A stretch of 64,000 bases of DNA. It comes from Sphingomicrobium arenosum (lineage in GTDB: Bacteria; Pseudomonadota; Alphaproteobacteria; Sphingomonadales; Sphingomonadaceae). Positions 51,485 to 60,030 of the stretch are shown here, piece by piece. Position numbers and translations under genes: made by a program. Numbering within the stretch: the first letter of the stretch is position 1; the number at the start of each line of letters is the position of its first letter. The notes under the pieces are model-generated. The model made no database searches. It was not told the origin of the DNA and saw nothing but the letters and a program-made list of their open reading frames with translations. Location: contig NZ_JANPVN010000001.1 in assembly GCF_026157085.1 (NCBI RefSeq), forward strand, positions 1,860,001-1,924,000, read 5' to 3'.

Positions 51485-51891
51485 TGAGCAGCCCGCACAA
51501 GCGCTATATGCAGCGCATGGTCCTCGCGTCGATCTTCTACATCGGCACGCTGATGATCGCCGCCTTCATGCATGACGAGGGCGATCCGGTGACCCCGCTC
51601 ACCGTCATCCTCGCCATCCTCCCCGGCCTCGGGGTGATCGGCTATCTCTGGGCGATCGGGCGGCTCATCATCGAGCAGAAGGACGAATTCATCCGCATGC
51701 TCATCGTGCGCCAGTGCCTCTACGGCATCGGCATCGCCCTGAGCGCGGCGGCGGTCCACGGCTTCCTCTCCTCCTTCGACGTGGTACCGAGGATCGACGC
51801 CTTCTGGTGGCCCGTCGTCTTCTTCCTCGGCTTCGGCGTCGGCGGGGTGATCAACAAGATGCAGTTCGGCGCCTCGGGGGAATGCGCGTGA
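51484..51891 (+). CDS. Four-helix membrane protein, second gene of XRE triad
   Basis: This 135-residue protein has four predicted transmembrane segments (about 14-31, 40-62, 73-93, 104-124) separated by short charged loops (HDEGDP, EQKDEF). It is coupled on both sides: its ATG overlaps the upstream stop, and its stop overlaps the XRE GTG (GTGA). Small multi-pass proteins beside YozG-type regulators are common and may sense envelope signals. No molecular function is assigned. Confidence 0.8.
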   Translation: MSSPHKRYMQRMVLASIFYIGTLMIAAFMHDEGDPVTPLTVILAILPGLGVIGYLWAIGRLIIEQKDEFIRMLIVRQCLYGIGIALSAAAVHGFLSSFDVVPRIDAFWWPVVFFLGFGVGGVINKMQFGASGECA

Positions 51892-52082
51892 AGAACCGTC
51901 TGAAGGTCCTGCGCGCGGAGCGCGACTGGAGCCAGCAGGCGCTCGCCGACAAGCTCGGGGTCAGCCGCCAGAGCGTCAATGCCATCGAGACGGGCAAATA
52001 CGACCCCTCGCTCCCGCTCGCCTTCACCATCGCCGAGGTCTTCGATCTCGCCATCGAAGAGATCTTCGACCCCAAGGGCTAG
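51888..52082 (+). CDS. XRE/Cro-CI family regulator (YozG-like)
   Basis: This 64-residue DNA-binding protein consists of one helix-turn-helix: KVLRAERDWSQQALADKLGV-SRQSVNAIETGKYDPSLPLAFTIAEVF. The SRQSVNAIE recognition helix and length match the YozG-like group. The GTG at 51888 is preferred because GGGGG is 7 bases upstream. An in-frame ATG at 51882 has poor spacing. It is probably the autoregulator of the triad through the TGTCAA sites upstream. Confidence 0.93.
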   Translation: MKNRLKVLRAERDWSQQALADKLGVSRQSVNAIETGKYDPSLPLAFTIAEVFDLAIEEIFDPKG

Positions 52083-52090
52083 GCTTTTCC

Positions 52091-52122
52091 ATGGCGCCCT
52101 CCCCGGCTAGGGAGGGCGCCAT
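52091..52122 (+). promoter_or_regulatory. Perfect 13-bp hairpin covering the ribosome site and start codon of the hydrolase gene
   Basis: ATGGCGCCCTCCC (52091-52103) pairs perfectly with GGGAGGGCGCCAT (52110-52122) around CGGCTA. The right arm contains the Shine-Dalgarno GGGAGGG and the first two bases of the ATG at 52121, so folded mRNA should block initiation. Confidence 0.7.
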
Positions 52123-52888
52123 GAACGACCAGCCAACTATCCAGCACCTCGACGTCGAGGGCCGCCCGATCGCCTATCGCCACCGTCGTGGCAAAGGCCT
52201 CACCTATCTCTTCCTGCCCGGCTATGCCTCCGACATGGAGGGCGGCAAGGCCACGGCGATCGACGCCTATGCCGCCTCGGGCGGGCGCACCTCGCTGCGT
52301 ATGGACTATTCGGGCACCGGCAGCTCGGCGGGCGATTTCGCGCAAGGCACGCTGTCGCGCTGGCTGACCGAGGTGCTCGCCGTCATCGACCGGCTCGCCA
52401 AGGGTCCGGTCATCCTCATCGGCTCCTCGATGGGCGGCTGGCTCGCCCTCGCCGCCGCGGTCCAGCGCCCCGACAGGGTCGCGGGCGTCCTCGGCCTCGC
52501 CGCCGCGCCCGACTTCACCGACTGGGGCTTCTCCGACGAGGAAAAGACCGCCATCGCCACCACCGGCAAACTGGAGCGAGCGAGCCAATATGACGACTCC
52601 GTCATGGTCACCCATCGCGGCTTCCTCCAGTCGGGGCTGGAGATGCGCCTCCTCGACGATCCCATCCGCTTCAACGGACCGGTCCGTTTCGTGCATGGCG
52701 AAAAGGACAAGGACGTCCCCGCCAAGATCGCCGCCAAGGCCCTGCAGAAACTGACCAGCCCCGACGTTCAGCTGCGCCTCATCAAGAATAGCGGACATCG
52801 CCTGTCCGAGCCGCACGAGATCGCGACCATCCTCGCCGAACTCCACGGCCTCGACCAGTTGATCAGCCAGAACGGAGCCACCGCCTGA
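52121..52888 (+). CDS. Alpha/beta hydrolase
   Basis: This 255-residue serine hydrolase has the nucleophile elbow GSSMGG (Ser103), an acid in HGEKDKDVP, and His226 in NSGHRL. FLPGYASDMEGGKA and MDYSGTGSSAGDF are typical of small palmitoyl-thioesterase-like or carboxylesterase-like hydrolases. There is no signal peptide. I place the start at 52121, after GGGAGGG. An in-frame ATG at 52091 would add 10 residues and would free translation from the hairpin. The stop overlaps the TPR gene (TGATG). Confidence 0.88.
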   Translation: MNDQPTIQHLDVEGRPIAYRHRRGKGLTYLFLPGYASDMEGGKATAIDAYAASGGRTSLRMDYSGTGSSAGDFAQGTLSRWLTEVLAVIDRLAKGPVILIGSSMGGWLALAAAVQRPDRVAGVLGLAAAPDFTDWGFSDEEKTAIATTGKLERASQYDDSVMVTHRGFLQSGLEMRLLDDPIRFNGPVRFVHGEKDKDVPAKIAAKALQKLTSPDVQLRLIKNSGHRLSEPHEIATILAELHGLDQLISQNGATA

Positions 52889-53598
52889 TGCATCTTCTCG
52901 CCGCCCTCGCCAGCCTCTTCCTCCTGCAGGACGCGCCCTCGCCCGCGCTTGTTTGCGGGACGGCGGCGGCGAGTGAAAATCGCGAATGCCAGGCCCAGCT
53001 GGCGGTGAAGGAAGGGCGCGCCGAGGATGCCGCCGCCATCTTCATGGCCATCGCCGCCGAGGCCACCAACCTCGTCGACACCGCCCGCGCGCAGGCCGCT
53101 GCCGCCTCGCTTTTCTTGCAGGCCGGACAGCATGAGGCTGCGCTCGAGGCGGCCAGCGCCGCGGCGGGCGCCAATGTGCTGGCCCCGCTGCAGCAGGGAT
53201 GGACGCTGCTCGACAAGGCCTACAGTCTGCACCGGCTCGAGCGCTACGACGAGGCGAACAGCGTGCTCGCCAGCGCCGGCACGCTCATCCAGGACGATCC
53301 CTTCTACTGGCTCGCCGCGACGCAGATGGCGGGCGAACAGGGCGACTATGACGCTGCCCTCACGCGCATTACCCAGGCCGAGCAGCGCGCTCCCGATGCG
53401 CCCGAAGTGCTCTATGCCAAGGGCGAAGTGCTGCTCGCGCGCGGCGACCGCGACGGGGCCCGCGCCGCCTGGACCGCCGCCATCGCTGCCATGCCCGACC
53501 ATCCGGTCGCAATGATGGCGCAGCAGGCGATCCGCGATCACCTCGATGCACCCTTGGCCGCCACTTCCGACGTCACGCCCGAGGAGCCTGCCCAATGA
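52888..53598 (+). CDS. TPR-repeat protein, predicted exported
   Basis: This 236-residue protein has a short hydrophobic N-terminus (MHLLAALASLFLLQ), then helical repeats with the TPR pattern, for example YSLHRLERYDEANSVL and ALTRITQAEQRAPDAPEVLYAKGEVLLARGD. It is alanine-rich. It probably works as a protein-protein scaffold in the periplasm. It is coupled by overlaps both to the hydrolase upstream and to gloA downstream (ATGA). Confidence 0.82.
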   Translation: MHLLAALASLFLLQDAPSPALVCGTAAASENRECQAQLAVKEGRAEDAAAIFMAIAAEATNLVDTARAQAAAASLFLQAGQHEAALEAASAAAGANVLAPLQQGWTLLDKAYSLHRLERYDEANSVLASAGTLIQDDPFYWLAATQMAGEQGDYDAALTRITQAEQRAPDAPEVLYAKGEVLLARGDRDGARAAWTAAIAAMPDHPVAMMAQQAIRDHLDAPLAATSDVTPEEPAQ

Positions 53599-54017
53599 CT
53601 GCCTTCCTCCACTCCATGCTGCGCGTCACCGACCCCGATGCCACCGTCGCCTTCTTCAAGCTGCTCGGGCTGGAGGAGCGCCGCCGCAAGGACAGCGAAC
53701 AGGGCCGCTTCACCCTCATCTTCCTCGGCGTGCCGGGCGAGGATGCGGAGATCGAGCTCACCCACAATTGGGACGGCGAGGCCGAAGATTTCGGCGGCGG
53801 GCGCAATTTCGGCCATCTCGCCTTCCACGTTGACGATATCTACGCGACCTGCGCCGAGCTGATGGCGGCGGGCGTCACCATCAATCGCCCGCCGCGCGAC
53901 GGGCGCATGGCCTTCGTGAAGACCCCCGACGGCATCTCGATCGAATTGCTCAACGCCTCGGGCGCGTTGCCCGAACAGGAGCCTTGGGCCTCGATGGAGA
54001 ATGAGGGCACATGGTAG
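53595..54017 (+). CDS. gloA: Lactoylglutathione lyase (glyoxalase I)
   Basis: GloA isomerises the methylglyoxal-glutathione hemithioacetal to S-lactoylglutathione. The 140 residues form two beta-alpha-beta-beta-beta units. The metal ligands His6, Glu54 (EIELTHNW), His74 (FGHLAFH) and Glu117 (GISIELL) are all present. It shares a 4-bp overlap with the TPR gene and 7 bp with gloB, so both glyoxalases are made together. Confidence 0.95.
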   Translation: MTAFLHSMLRVTDPDATVAFFKLLGLEERRRKDSEQGRFTLIFLGVPGEDAEIELTHNWDGEAEDFGGGRNFGHLAFHVDDIYATCAELMAAGVTINRPPRDGRMAFVKTPDGISIELLNASGALPEQEPWASMENEGTW

Positions 54018-54781
54018 AGACCCGCGCCGGCTATGAGATCGACCGCGTCGGCGACGTGGAGATCGCCTGCGTCCCCGCGTTTAGCGACAATTACCACTGG
54101 CTGGTAAAATTCGGCGGCGCGGTCGCGGTGGTCGATCCCGGTGACGGTGCCGCCTGCCTGAAGGCCGCCGAGGCCCTGGGCTGGCGCATCACCCATGTCC
54201 TCGTCACCCACTGGCATCCCGACCATACCGGCGGCAATCTCGCCATCCGCGAGGCGACCGGCGCGCAGATATTCGGTCCCGCGCCCGAGGAAGAGAAGAT
54301 CCCCGGCCTCGACGTCGCGCTCGGCGATGACCAGCTCTTCTCGATCGAGGGGCAGGCCATCACCGTCTGGCACGTCCCCGGCCATACGCTCGGCCATATC
54401 GCTTATGTTTTCCATGGCGAGGACGGAGCGCCCGGCCCCGTGTTCTGCGGCGACACGCTGTTCGCCATGGGCTGCGGCCGCCTGTTCGAGGGTACGGCGG
54501 CGCAGATGCACGCCAGCCTCCAGCGCTTCGCCGCGCTGCCCGCCGACACGCCGCTCTATTGCGCCCACGAATATACGCTGTCGAACGGCCGCTTCGCCGT
54601 CACCGCCGAGCCCGACAATGCGGCGATCGCCGAGCGCCTCGCCGCTGTCGAGGACGCCCGCGCCCAAGGCCGCCGCACCGTGCCCACCACCGTCGCCGAG
54701 GAACGGGCCACCAACCCCTTCCTGCGCGCCGCCGATGCCGAGCAACTTGCTGCCCGCCGCACCGCCAAGGACAATTTCTAA
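54011..54781 (+). CDS. gloB: Hydroxyacylglutathione hydrolase (glyoxalase II)
   Basis: GloB hydrolyses S-lactoylglutathione to lactate and glutathione, completing methylglyoxal detoxification. The 256 residues have the binuclear metallo-beta-lactamase motif THWHPDH (66-72), further ligands in PGHTLGH and FCGDTLF, the C-terminal glutathione-binding region (YCAHEYTLSN) and RRTVPTTVAEERATNPFLR. The ATG lies 7 bp before the end of gloA. Confidence 0.97.
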   Translation: MVETRAGYEIDRVGDVEIACVPAFSDNYHWLVKFGGAVAVVDPGDGAACLKAAEALGWRITHVLVTHWHPDHTGGNLAIREATGAQIFGPAPEEEKIPGLDVALGDDQLFSIEGQAITVWHVPGHTLGHIAYVFHGEDGAPGPVFCGDTLFAMGCGRLFEGTAAQMHASLQRFAALPADTPLYCAHEYTLSNGRFAVTAEPDNAAIAERLAAVEDARAQGRRTVPTTVAEERATNPFLRAADAEQLAARRTAKDNF

Positions 54782-54876
54782 AGGACCCGGGTCCGCCCGC
54801 TCGTTCATCGTGGCGCAACCTGCGCGGGCGGAGGATCGTTACAAGGACGGAACCGCTTTATCAAGGAGTCGCCCGC

Positions 54877-55275
54877 ATGACCCGTACCCTCGCCCTCCTC
54901 GCCCCGCTCGCCCTGCTCGGCGGTTGCGCCTCGCCGACGCCCTACGAAATGTCGCCGGACGCCGAGAGCGAATTGGCCGAGTTGCTCGGTGACCGCGTCC
55001 CCGGCGAACCCGTCTCCTGCCTGCCGCCCAACGTCACCTCCTCGACCGTCATCGATGAGCGCACGGTGGTCTACCGCTTCGGCGGCACGCGCTATCTCCA
55101 GACCTTCAATGCCGACTGCAACGGGCTTGACCGCATCGGCCACGTGCTCGTCATCGAAAGCCCGCTGGGGCGTACCTGCTCGGGTGACATCGCCAAGGTC
55201 TACGAGACCGCGACGGGCATGTATGGCGGCTTTTGCGCCTTCAACGATTTCATCCCCTATCGCGACGCGGACTAA
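54877..55275 (+). CDS. Predicted lipoprotein with conserved cysteines
   Basis: This 132-residue protein has a lipoprotein signal (MTRTLALLAPLALLGGC, lipobox Cys17). The mature part contains four more cysteines (EPVSCLPP, NADCNGL, RTCSG, FCAFND) and ends NDFIPYRDAD. CAAGGAG precedes the ATG. It lies 95 bp after gloB and may be separately expressed. It resembles uncharacterised sphingomonad lipoproteins of this size. Function unknown. Confidence 0.8.
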   Translation: MTRTLALLAPLALLGGCASPTPYEMSPDAESELAELLGDRVPGEPVSCLPPNVTSSTVIDERTVVYRFGGTRYLQTFNADCNGLDRIGHVLVIESPLGRTCSGDIAKVYETATGMYGGFCAFNDFIPYRDAD

Positions 55276-55299
55276 GCACCGCACGGACGCGCGCCGCGC

Positions 55300-57063
55300 T
55301 CAACCCTTATAGAGCTTGCCCAGCCGGTCCTCATAAGCGGCGTTGATCTTGTGTCGCCGGATCGACTGCTTGGGCGTGAGCATCTCGTTGTCGACGGTGA
55401 AAGGCTCGTCGGCGATGATGAAACGGCGTACCTTTTCGATGACGCTGAGATCCTTGTTGACCCGGTCGACCGCCGCCGAAAGCGCTTTCTTCACCGCCGC
55501 ATCGTCCATGCCGCGCGTCGCCTCCGCATCGGGCACCAGCAGCGCGACGATGTAAGGACGGCGATCGCCATAGACCATCGCTTGGCCCACCTCGGGCTGC
55601 AACGTCAGGATGCCCTCGATCCGCTGCGGCGCGACATTGTCGCCCTTGTCCAGCACGATGAGGTCCTTCTTGCGGTCGGTGATCTTGATCCGGCCCTTCT
55701 CGTCGAGATGGCCGACATCGCCGGTCAGCAGCCAGCCTTCCTCGTCGAGCACCTTGGCGGTATCGTCGCGGTTGCGCCAATAGCCCGCCATTACCAGCTC
55801 GCCGCGCACGCAAATCTCGCCATCCTCGGCGATCCTGACCTCGGTGTTCTTCAAGGGCGGCCCGACCGTGTCCATCCGCAGCCCCGCCGAGGGCCGATTG
55901 CAGCTGATCACTGGTCCGCTCTCGGTCTGGCCATAGCCCTGGAGCATGGTCAATCCCATCGCCTGGAAAAACAGCCCGACCTCGGGATTGAGCGGCGCAC
56001 CGCCCGACACCATCGCCTTCATCCGCCCACCGAACTTGTCGCGCACCTTCTTGCGCAGCGTCTTCGACAGCAGCGCATCCATCGGCACGTCGAACAGGCT
56101 CGAGCGCCCGTGATAGCGCTTTTCCTCGATCTGCAGCGCACGGCGCAGCAGATAGGCCGCCAACCCGCCTTCCTTCTCGATGGTCTTGAGCATCTTGGCG
56201 CGCAGCATCTCGAACAGGCGCGGCACCACGACCATGATCGTGGGCTTCACTTCCTCGATATTGGCGGCGAGCTTCTCGAGCCCTTCGGCATAATAGATTT
56301 CCGCGCCCAGCCCGATCGGGAAATGCTGCCCGCCGGTATGCTCATAGGCATGGCTCGCGGGCAGGAAGGACAGGAAACGCTCCTCGTCCCAGCCGAAATC
56401 ATTAGCGATGACGTCGACGCAGCCTTCCACATTGTGGAGGATCATGCCGTGATGCTGCATCACGCCGCGCGGCGCACCGCCCGTTCCCGAAGTGTAGATG
56501 AGGCAGGCGAGGTCGCCGCGCGTCTTCTGCCGCGCTTCTTCCTCGAAGGATTCAAGGTCGGCCTCGGTGGCGACGATCTCGTCCCAATAGTGGAATTTGG
56601 CGACGTCGGGCGACTGGCCGGTGATGATGTCGTCGATCGAGATGATATGATGGCATTCGCTCGCGAACAGCACCGCGGGAATGAGCGGCTCGGCCAGCTT
56701 CTGCGTCGACACGATCACCGCACGCGCGTCCGAATTGCCGAGGATATGCTGGTGGTCGCGCGTCGTGTTGGTGGTGTAGGTCGGCACGGTCACGCAGCCT
56801 GCCGCCATGATGGCGAGGTCGGCGATTAGCCATTCGGGCCGGTTCTCGCTGACCAGCATGACGCGGTCGCCTTCCTGCATCCCGAGATCGCGCAGCCCTT
56901 GCGCGAGGCCCGCCACCATCTGCGCGGCCTTCGCCCAGCTGATCGAGGTCCACTCGCCATTCTTCTTGGACCAGAGGAACGGCGCATCGCCCTTCTCGCG
57001 CGAGCGCGTGAAGAACATCGTCACCAAATTGGGGAAATGTTCGAGTTCGGTTTTTCTGCTCAT
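55300..57063 (-). CDS. Long-chain acyl-CoA synthetase-like AMP-forming ligase
   Basis: This 587-residue ANL-family enzyme activates a carboxylate via an acyl-AMP and transfers it to CoA. Motifs are YTSGTGGAPRGVM (P-loop-like A3), GYGQTESGP (A5), TGDVGHLDEKGRIKITDRKKDLI (A7-A8) and a C-terminal Lys in TPKQSIRRHKI. The size and insertion pattern match long-chain fatty acyl-CoA synthetases of the FAA1/FadD15 type. The start lies directly after the ggt stop, so the two are coupled. Confidence 0.92.
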   Translation of the reverse strand: MSRKTELEHFPNLVTMFFTRSREKGDAPFLWSKKNGEWTSISWAKAAQMVAGLAQGLRDLGMQEGDRVMLVSENRPEWLIADLAIMAAGCVTVPTYTTNTTRDHQHILGNSDARAVIVSTQKLAEPLIPAVLFASECHHIISIDDIITGQSPDVAKFHYWDEIVATEADLESFEEEARQKTRGDLACLIYTSGTGGAPRGVMQHHGMILHNVEGCVDVIANDFGWDEERFLSFLPASHAYEHTGGQHFPIGLGAEIYYAEGLEKLAANIEEVKPTIMVVVPRLFEMLRAKMLKTIEKEGGLAAYLLRRALQIEEKRYHGRSSLFDVPMDALLSKTLRKKVRDKFGGRMKAMVSGGAPLNPEVGLFFQAMGLTMLQGYGQTESGPVISCNRPSAGLRMDTVGPPLKNTEVRIAEDGEICVRGELVMAGYWRNRDDTAKVLDEEGWLLTGDVGHLDEKGRIKITDRKKDLIVLDKGDNVAPQRIEGILTLQPEVGQAMVYGDRRPYIVALLVPDAEATRGMDDAAVKKALSAAVDRVNKDLSVIEKVRRFIIADEPFTVDNEMLTPKQSIRRHKINAAYEDRLGKLYKG

Positions 57064-58803
57064 CTATCGGGCACCCTCTCCGGTGACATCCTTCTGTGTG
57101 CGCGGATCGAAGGCCGCGACCCAGCGGTCGCCGACCCGTTCGACCGCATTGGCCTTGAAGCGCGAGGGGATCACGCGAACATTTTCATGACCCTTGGCCC
57201 GCAACGCGGCGGCGAGCGCCTCGGCTCCCTCGGCCTGTTCGACGAACAGGACATTGCCCGGCGCATAGACATTGGGCAACGCGATGGCCGCCTGCATTCC
57301 CATGCCGAAATCCACCGCCGCGATGATATTCTTGGCGGTCTGGGTGATGATCGTCGGACCGCCCGCCGCGCCGACGCCGAGCCACGGCGACCCGTCCTTG
57401 GCAAAGACGATGGCCGGGCTCATCGAGCTGCGCGGTCGCTTGCCCGCCGCGACCGCATTGGCCACCGGCCGGCCGTCCTCGCCGACCGGCGCGAAGCTGA
57501 AATCGGTCATCTCGTTATTGAGGAAATAGCCCCCCACCATCAGCCCCGAGCCGAACGGCCCTTCGATCGTCGAGGTCAGCGAGACGACATTGCCATAGGC
57601 ATCGGCGACCGCGAAATGGCTGGTGCCCTGTTCGACCGGCCCGACATGCATCGCCATCGCCCGGGCGCCCTCGGGGTTGCCGACCGGCGCTTGCGCCATC
57701 GCCGCCTCAGGGTTGATGAGGCGGCCGCGCATCCGAAGATAGGCGGGGTCGATCATCCCCGCGACCGGCACGTCGACGAAATCGCTGTCGCCGAGATAAG
57801 CGCCGCGATCGGCAAAGGCGAGGCGCGTAGCTTCGGCGAACAGGTGCCAGAAGTCGGGGCTGTCGGGGCCCAGCGCGGCAAGGTCGAACCGCTCGAGCAT
57901 CCCGAGGATCTGAAGCAATGTCGTCGCCCCCGAGGACGGCGGCCCCATCGAACAGACGCGATGCCCGCGATAGGCGCCGCACACCGGGGCGCGCTCCTTG
58001 GCCTCATAAGCAGCGAGGTCGGCGATGGTCATCGGTGCGGGCGCGATCGGCGCGCGGCTCACCCGCGTCGCGATTCCCGCCGCATTGGGGCCGCGATAGA
58101 AGGCCTCACGCCCGCCCGCCGCAATGGCTTCCAGCGTATCGGCGAGCACCGGGTTGCGCAGCATCGTCCCCACCGGCCACGGCTTGCCGTCGGGGCCGTA
58201 GAAGATCGCGCGGCTCGCCGCATCGACGCTCGCCACCCCGCCCGCATCGCCGAGCAACTCGTCGGTCTCGCGCTCGAGCATGTCATGGAGCCGTTTCGTC
58301 ATCGGGAAGCCACCCCGCGCGAGACGGATCGCGGGCTCGAACAGCTCGGCCCAGGCGAGCCGCCCATGTTCTTCATGCGCCAGCGCCATCAGCGCGACAT
58401 TGCCCGGCACCCCGACGCTGCGCCCGCCGGGCACGACGCTGGAAAAGGGCAGCGGCTCGCCATCCTCGCCGAGGAACCAATCGGGACCCGCCGCCGCCGG
58501 CGCCGTCTCGCGCCCGTCATAAGTGACGACATTGCCGGAAAGGTCGCTCCTCACCATGAAGCCGCCGCCGCCGATGCCCGAGCTTTGCGGCTCGACCACG
58601 GTCAGCGCGACCAGCACCGCAAGCGCCGCATCGGTCGCGCTTCCGCCCTTGGCCAGCATCGCCTCGCCCGCCGCCGTCGCGCGCGGTTCGGCCGAGGACA
58701 CGGCGCCCTCGAACAGCGCGGGCGGGGCGATCTCGGGCGCCGATCGGGGCGTGCTGCACGAGGCGAGCAGCAGGGCGGTCACGGGAAAAAGGGAGCGCAG
58801 CAT
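57064..58803 (-). CDS. ggt: Gamma-glutamyltransferase, predicted lipoprotein
   Basis: This Ntn-hydrolase cleaves gamma-glutamyl bonds of glutathione and related peptides. The 579-residue precursor has a lipobox at Cys16 (LLLASC). Autoprocessing should expose Thr394 in EQGTSHFAVADAYGN. The substrate-binding GSGLMVGGYFLNNEMTDF and PRSSMSPAIVF segments are present. The ATG at 58803 lies 10 bp after the pyrD stop. An upstream ATG (58839) overlaps pyrD and precedes the signal, so it is rejected. It is first-neighbour to glutathione-related genes (gloAB) on the other strand. Confidence 0.95.
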   Translation of the reverse strand: MLRSLFPVTALLLASCSTPRSAPEIAPPALFEGAVSSAEPRATAAGEAMLAKGGSATDAALAVLVALTVVEPQSSGIGGGGFMVRSDLSGNVVTYDGRETAPAAAGPDWFLGEDGEPLPFSSVVPGGRSVGVPGNVALMALAHEEHGRLAWAELFEPAIRLARGGFPMTKRLHDMLERETDELLGDAGGVASVDAASRAIFYGPDGKPWPVGTMLRNPVLADTLEAIAAGGREAFYRGPNAAGIATRVSRAPIAPAPMTIADLAAYEAKERAPVCGAYRGHRVCSMGPPSSGATTLLQILGMLERFDLAALGPDSPDFWHLFAEATRLAFADRGAYLGDSDFVDVPVAGMIDPAYLRMRGRLINPEAAMAQAPVGNPEGARAMAMHVGPVEQGTSHFAVADAYGNVVSLTSTIEGPFGSGLMVGGYFLNNEMTDFSFAPVGEDGRPVANAVAAGKRPRSSMSPAIVFAKDGSPWLGVGAAGGPTIITQTAKNIIAAVDFGMGMQAAIALPNVYAPGNVLFVEQAEGAEALAAALRAKGHENVRVIPSRFKANAVERVGDRWVAAFDPRTQKDVTGEGAR

Positions 58804-58813
58804 CGCTGGATCG

Positions 58814-59848
58814 CTACTCGGTTCCGACGATATCGGCAATGTTCGCGACGCCCTCGGCCTCGAGCCGCTTGGCGAGCTGGCCGTTCAGTCGCATGGCGAG
58901 CCCCGGCCCTTCATAGACCAGCGCCGAATAGATCTGGACCAGGCTCGCCCCCGCGCGCAGCCGGTCCCACACGTCGTCGACCGTCTCGATGCCGCCCGCC
59001 GCGATCAGCGGGATCTTGCCCTTGGTCTCCTTGGCAAAGGCTCTCAGCGCCTCCAGCGACTTGTCCTTCAGCGGTCGTCCCGACAGGCCGCCCGCCTCTC
59101 CCGCATGCGCCGAACGAAGGCTATCGGGTCGGTCGATCGTGGTGTTCGACACGATGATGCCGTCGATCCCCGTCTGGATCGCCACCCGCGCGATCCGCTT
59201 GGGATCGTCCTCGGCGAGGTCGGGCGCCACCTTTAGGAAGATGGGCGGCCCCTCGGCGCCGCGCGTCTCGCGCACGGTCGTCAGCAGTTCCTTCAGCGCC
59301 TTGGGGCTCTGCAATTGCCGAAGCCCCGGCGTGTTGGGCGAGGAGATGTTGACGGTCAGATAATCGGCATAGGGCGACATGGACACGACGCCGCGACGAT
59401 AATCGGCGATGCGGTCCGCGCTGTCCTTGTTGGCGCCAATGTTCACGCCCATGATGCCGCGCCGATACTTGCGATGGCTGACCCGACCGCGCACCTTGTC
59501 CTGGCCCTCATTGTTGAACCCCATGCGGTTGATCACCGCGCGGTCCTCGGCCAGCCGGAACAGCCGCGGCTTCGCATTGCCCTCCTGCGGCATCGGCGTG
59601 ACCGTCCCCACTTCGACGAAGCCGAAGCCGAAACCGAGCATGGCATCGGGCACCTCGCCATTCTTGTCGAAGCCCGCCGCCAGCCCGATCGGCCCCGGAA
59701 AATGCAGCCCCGCCACCTCCTGCGCGAGAATGGGTGCCAGTTTGGGCACCGGCTTCTTCGGCAGGAGCCGGAGCGCACGGATGGTCAGCCTATGCGCCTT
59801 TTCGGCATCCAGGCGGAAAATGAACGGGCGGGTGAGACCGTAGAGCAT
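58814..59848 (-). CDS. pyrD: Dihydroorotate dehydrogenase (quinone), class 2
   Basis: This membrane-associated flavoprotein oxidises dihydroorotate to orotate in pyrimidine synthesis, passing electrons to quinone. The 344 residues include the amphipathic N-terminus (MLYGLTRPFIFRLDAEKAH), LAAGFDKNGEV, the class 2 signature with VNISSPNTPGLRQLQ, catalytic Ser in that loop, and IVSNTTIDRP. GGGAGG lies 5 bases before the ATG on the minus strand. It heads the pyrD-ggt-acyl-CoA ligase operon and is divergent from the Rrf2 gene. Confidence 0.97.
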   Translation of the reverse strand: MLYGLTRPFIFRLDAEKAHRLTIRALRLLPKKPVPKLAPILAQEVAGLHFPGPIGLAAGFDKNGEVPDAMLGFGFGFVEVGTVTPMPQEGNAKPRLFRLAEDRAVINRMGFNNEGQDKVRGRVSHRKYRRGIMGVNIGANKDSADRIADYRRGVVSMSPYADYLTVNISSPNTPGLRQLQSPKALKELLTTVRETRGAEGPPIFLKVAPDLAEDDPKRIARVAIQTGIDGIIVSNTTIDRPDSLRSAHAGEAGGLSGRPLKDKSLEALRAFAKETKGKIPLIAAGGIETVDDVWDRLRAGASLVQIYSALVYEGPGLAMRLNGQLAKRLEAEGVANIADIVGTE

Positions 59849-59915
59849 GGCCGCCTCCCTAGACCCGGCTTGCATCGTCCGGCAAGACGCTCGATACGCG
59901 CCCCCGACGCTGCGA

Positions 59916-60009
59916 CTCGCCAATCGCGAACGACTCGCAACAGCCGGATTTCCCTTGAAAAGCGCCCCCCGCGCTCCTAGCTCGCCAATCGGAACGATTT
60001 GGTCCGATT
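59916..60009. promoter_or_regulatory. Repeated motif and inverted repeat in the Rrf2/pyrD divergent region
   Basis: CTCGCCAATCG(C)GAACGA occurs at 59916-59933 and, without the bracketed base, at 59981-59997, 65 bp apart. The second copy overlaps an inverted repeat AATCGGA-N9-TCCGATT (59987-60009) that ends 21 bases before the Rrf2 start. It is a plausible Rrf2 binding region controlling suf. Confidence 0.5.
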
Positions 60010-60030
60010 AAGATTGAGACAGCGAGTCCC

